Positions 62,297 through 64,000 of a DNA stretch of 64,000 nucleotides are shown piece after piece. Where the stretch lies: positions 310,001-374,000 of the forward strand of contig NZ_LR134440.1 of assembly GCF_900637855.1 (NCBI RefSeq), read 5' to 3'. This stretch comes from Neisseria animaloris. GTDB taxonomy: Bacteria > Pseudomonadota > Gammaproteobacteria > Burkholderiales > Neisseriaceae. A program made the translations under genes and the position numbers. The notes beneath the pieces were generated by a model that did no database searches, was not told where the DNA came from, and saw only the letters and a program-made list of their open reading frames with translations. Positions within the stretch are counted from its first letter, which is position 1, and each line of letters begins with the position of its first letter.

Positions 62297-63370
62297 CTAA
62301 ATCGAAAAATCTATCAGTTCGTTTTGAGAAAATACGTAAATTTGTTTCGGCACTAGTGCAATATTCTGTCCGATTGCGAGTCCGAGGCAGGGGGCATCGC
62401 TGCCGGCAAAGGTAATGTGTATGTCCCGACTGTTTTCCGCTACGGTCAGATGGGTGAGTGCGCCGGCGGAGCGGATGGTGTGGATGCGGCCGTTGAGCAT
62501 CGGCGTTTCGCTGTCGTCGGCAACTGTCCATTCGTGCGGGCGCACGTAGGCGGTAGCAATCTGTTCCTGCCATGCACCGGGCAGGTCTAAAGGCCATCTG
62601 AAACCGTTGTAATGCCATTCGCCTTTTTCTATTCTGCCTTCAAAGGCATCGGTTTCGCCCAAAAACTCGGTTACGAAGGCGTTTTCGGGTTGGCGATAGA
62701 GACTTTCGGCGGTGCCGGTCTGTTCGATTCTGCCGTGGTTCATCACCACGATTTCGTCTGATACTTCAAGGGCTTCTTCTTGGTCGTGGGTAACGAGGAT
62801 GCTGGTTACGCCGAGTTCGTGGTGGATATCGCGCAGCCATTTGCGCAGCTCTTTGCGCACTTTGGCATCGAGCGCGCCGAAAGGTTCGTCGAGCAGCAGC
62901 AGTTTGGGTTCGACGGCTAAGGCGCGGGCAAGGGCGATGCGTTGGCGTTGGCCGCCTGAAAGTTGGTGCGGATAGGCTTTGGCCAAGTGCGAAAGCTGCA
63001 CGAGTTGCAGCAATTCTTCCACTTTGGCGCGGATGCGCTCTTTGCTCGGGCGTTCGGATTTGGGCAATACGGTGAGGCCGAAGGCGATGTTGTCGAACAC
63101 GTTCATGTGGCGGAACAAGGCGTAATGCTGGAATACGAAGCCGACTTTGCGCTCGCGCACATGTTTGCGGGTAACGTCTTGGCCGTCGAACAGAATGCTG
63201 CCGCCGTCGGCGTTTTCCAAACCTGCGATGATGCGCAGCAGGGTGGTTTTGCCGCAGCCGGAAGGGCCGAGCAGCGACACGAGTTTGCCGGTGGGCACGT
63301 TGAGGTTGATGTTGTTGAGGGCGTGAAATGAGCCGAAGTGTTTGTTGAGTTTTTGAATGGTGATGCTCAT
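62297..63370 (-). CDS. cysA: Sulfate/thiosulfate ABC transporter ATPase CysA
   Basis: 357 residues. N-terminal ABC ATPase: Walker [11 protein letters not shown]-loop, signature [16 protein letters not shown], Walker [12 protein letters not shown], and switch [10 protein letters not shown]. The last 110 residues form a TOBE-like domain. Start ATG 63370 overlaps the cysW stop (ATGA). The longer frame to 63661 is inside cysW. The sulfate-binding protein gene is far off at 12.3 kb. Confidence 0.93.
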   Translation of the reverse strand: MSITIQKLNKHFGSFHALNNINLNVPTGKLVSLLGPSGCGKTTLLRIIAGLENADGGSILFDGQDVTRKHVRERKVGFVFQHYALFRHMNVFDNIAFGLTVLPKSERPSKERIRAKVEELLQLVQLSHLAKAYPHQLSGGQRQRIALARALAVEPKLLLLDEPFGALDAKVRKELRKWLRDIHHELGVTSILVTHDQEEALEVSDEIVVMNHGRIEQTGTAESLYRQPENAFVTEFLGETDAFEGRIEKGEWHYNGFRWPLDLPGAWQEQIATAYVRPHEWTVADDSETPMLNGRIHTIRSAGALTHLTVAENSRDIHITFAGSDAPCLGLAIGQNIALVPKQIYVFSQNELIDFSI

Positions 63371-64000
63371 GCGGCGTTCCTTTCGGCAGCGGCGAGTTTG
63401 CGTTCTTGAATGCGGGTGATGATGTTTTGCACGGCAAGGGTGGCGAGTGCCAGCAATGCCAAAATACCGGATAGGGCGAATGCGCCGGTAAAGTTGTATT
63501 CGTTGTAGAAAATTTCCACCAGCAGCGGAATGGTGTTGGTTTCGCCGCGGATGTGCCCCGAAACCACGCTTACCGCGCCGAATTCGCCCATCGCGCGGGC
63601 GTTGGTGAGAATGATGCCGTAGAGCAGCGCCCATTTGATGTTGGGCAGGGTAACGCGCCAAAACATCTGCCAGCCGCTTGCGCCGAGAATCAAGGCGGCC
63701 TGTTCTTCGCTGTCGCCCTGCGCCTGCATCAGCGGAATCAGTTCGCGGGCAACAAACGGAAAGGTAACGAAAAGCGTGGCGAGAATAATGCCGGGAATGG
63801 CGAAAATAATCTGAATGCCCTGCGCTTCGAGCCAGCCGCCGAGCGCGGTGTGTGCGCCGAACAGCAGCACAAACATCAAACCGGCCACCACGGGCGACAC
63901 CGAAAACGGCAAGTCGAGCAGGGTGGTGAGCAGCTGCTTGCCGCGGAAGTTAAAGCGGGTAAGCAGCCAAGCCATCGCTACGCCCAACACGGCGTTAACC
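63367..64000 (-). CDS. cysW: Sulfate ABC transporter permease CysW, 5' end outside the window
   Basis: At least 210 residues visible; the frame stays open to the right edge. Multi-pass inner-membrane protein with [41 protein letters not shown] and the EAA-type loop [26 protein letters not shown], which contacts the ATPase. [22 protein letters not shown] is the CysW/CysT signature. Its order, cysW-cysA, suggests cysT lies further right. Confidence 0.93.
   Translation of the reverse strand, partial: VNAVLGVAMAWLLTRFNFRGKQLLTTLLDLPFSVSPVVAGLMFVLLFGAHTALGGWLEAQGIQIIFAIPGIILATLFVTFPFVARELIPLMQAQGDSEEQAALILGASGWQMFWRVTLPNIKWALLYGIILTNARAMGEFGAVSVVSGHIRGETNTIPLLVEIFYNEYNFTGAFALSGILALLALATLAVQNIITRIQERKLAAAERNAA

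Overview
The window is chromosomal DNA of a Neisseria species, probably one of the commensal or animal-associated ones. The strongest sign is the DNA uptake sequence (DUS): AGGCCGTCTGAA (the AG dialect) occurs many dozens of times, singly, inside genes, and as inverted pairs that act as terminators after most transcription units. N. meningitidis and N. gonorrhoeae mainly use the AT form (ATGCCGTCTGAA), which is rare here, and they lack the membrane-bound respiratory nitrate reductase (narGHJI) that this window encodes. A Correia-type element (CREE) and typically neisserial gene neighbours (DUF971-ubiE, hisZ-purA, stand-alone comEC, feoAB) agree. I cannot name the species.

Layout, left to right. 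1-1.9 kb: biotin genes bioF-bioC (minus; bioC runs off the left edge). 2.1-7.6 kb (plus): norM-murB, a TetR regulator, a LOG-family protein, an SDR protein and ubiJ. 7.7-11.7 kb: purL (minus), then glnB (plus). 12.3-18.2 kb: sulfate-binding protein, comEC, an exported ankyrin protein, fbp and a small lipoprotein. 19.0-23.1 kb: class Ia ribonucleotide reductase nrdA, nrdB and its ferredoxin yfaE, with a tandem NrdR-box pair upstream of nrdA. 23.1-24.7 kb: a sparse, AT-rich stretch with a small exported protein and a 44-residue membrane protein gene that has its own FNR-type promoter and terminator. 24.7-27.2 kb: hisZ-purA. 27.3-32.1 kb (minus): gntP-type permease/glycerate kinase, three lipoproteins and an RlmK-like methyltransferase. 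32.4-34.4 kb: DEAD-box helicase and recR. 34.5-36.9 kb: feoA-feoB plus a small Cys-rich Feo protein. 37.3-39.0 kb: trpG-trpD. 39.3-56.5 kb: nitrate reductase genes, with narG split from narHJI by about 10.6 kb. 57-64 kb: molbindin, M16 peptidase, DUF971 protein, ubiE, periplasmic HIUase-like protein, and cysA-cysW (cysW runs off the right edge).

The most unusual region is 42.2-52.8 kb. All four nar genes lie on the minus strand in the normal order, but between narG and narH sits a block holding pirin, nitroreductase, YcaC-like hydrolase, XapX membrane protein, YtcJ-like amidohydrolase, a second pirin and an MFS exporter (all plus strand), then a CREE, a YceI-family gene and a LysR-type regulator (minus strand). 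The block is flanked by DUS copies in the same orientation, and narG now ends in its own strong terminator built from a different DUS dialect (TGCCTGTCTGAA). I read it as an accessory detoxification/catabolic island inserted into the nar operon. Its substrate is unknown.

Second-tier observations are a one-base frameshift in an A8 tract right after the start codon of the YceI-family gene, the FNR-promoter/DUF3149-like microprotein, and gene ends or starts made by the DUS itself (bioF/bioC, the LOG gene, the amidohydrolase). No rRNA, tRNA, CRISPR array, prophage or intact insertion sequence was seen.
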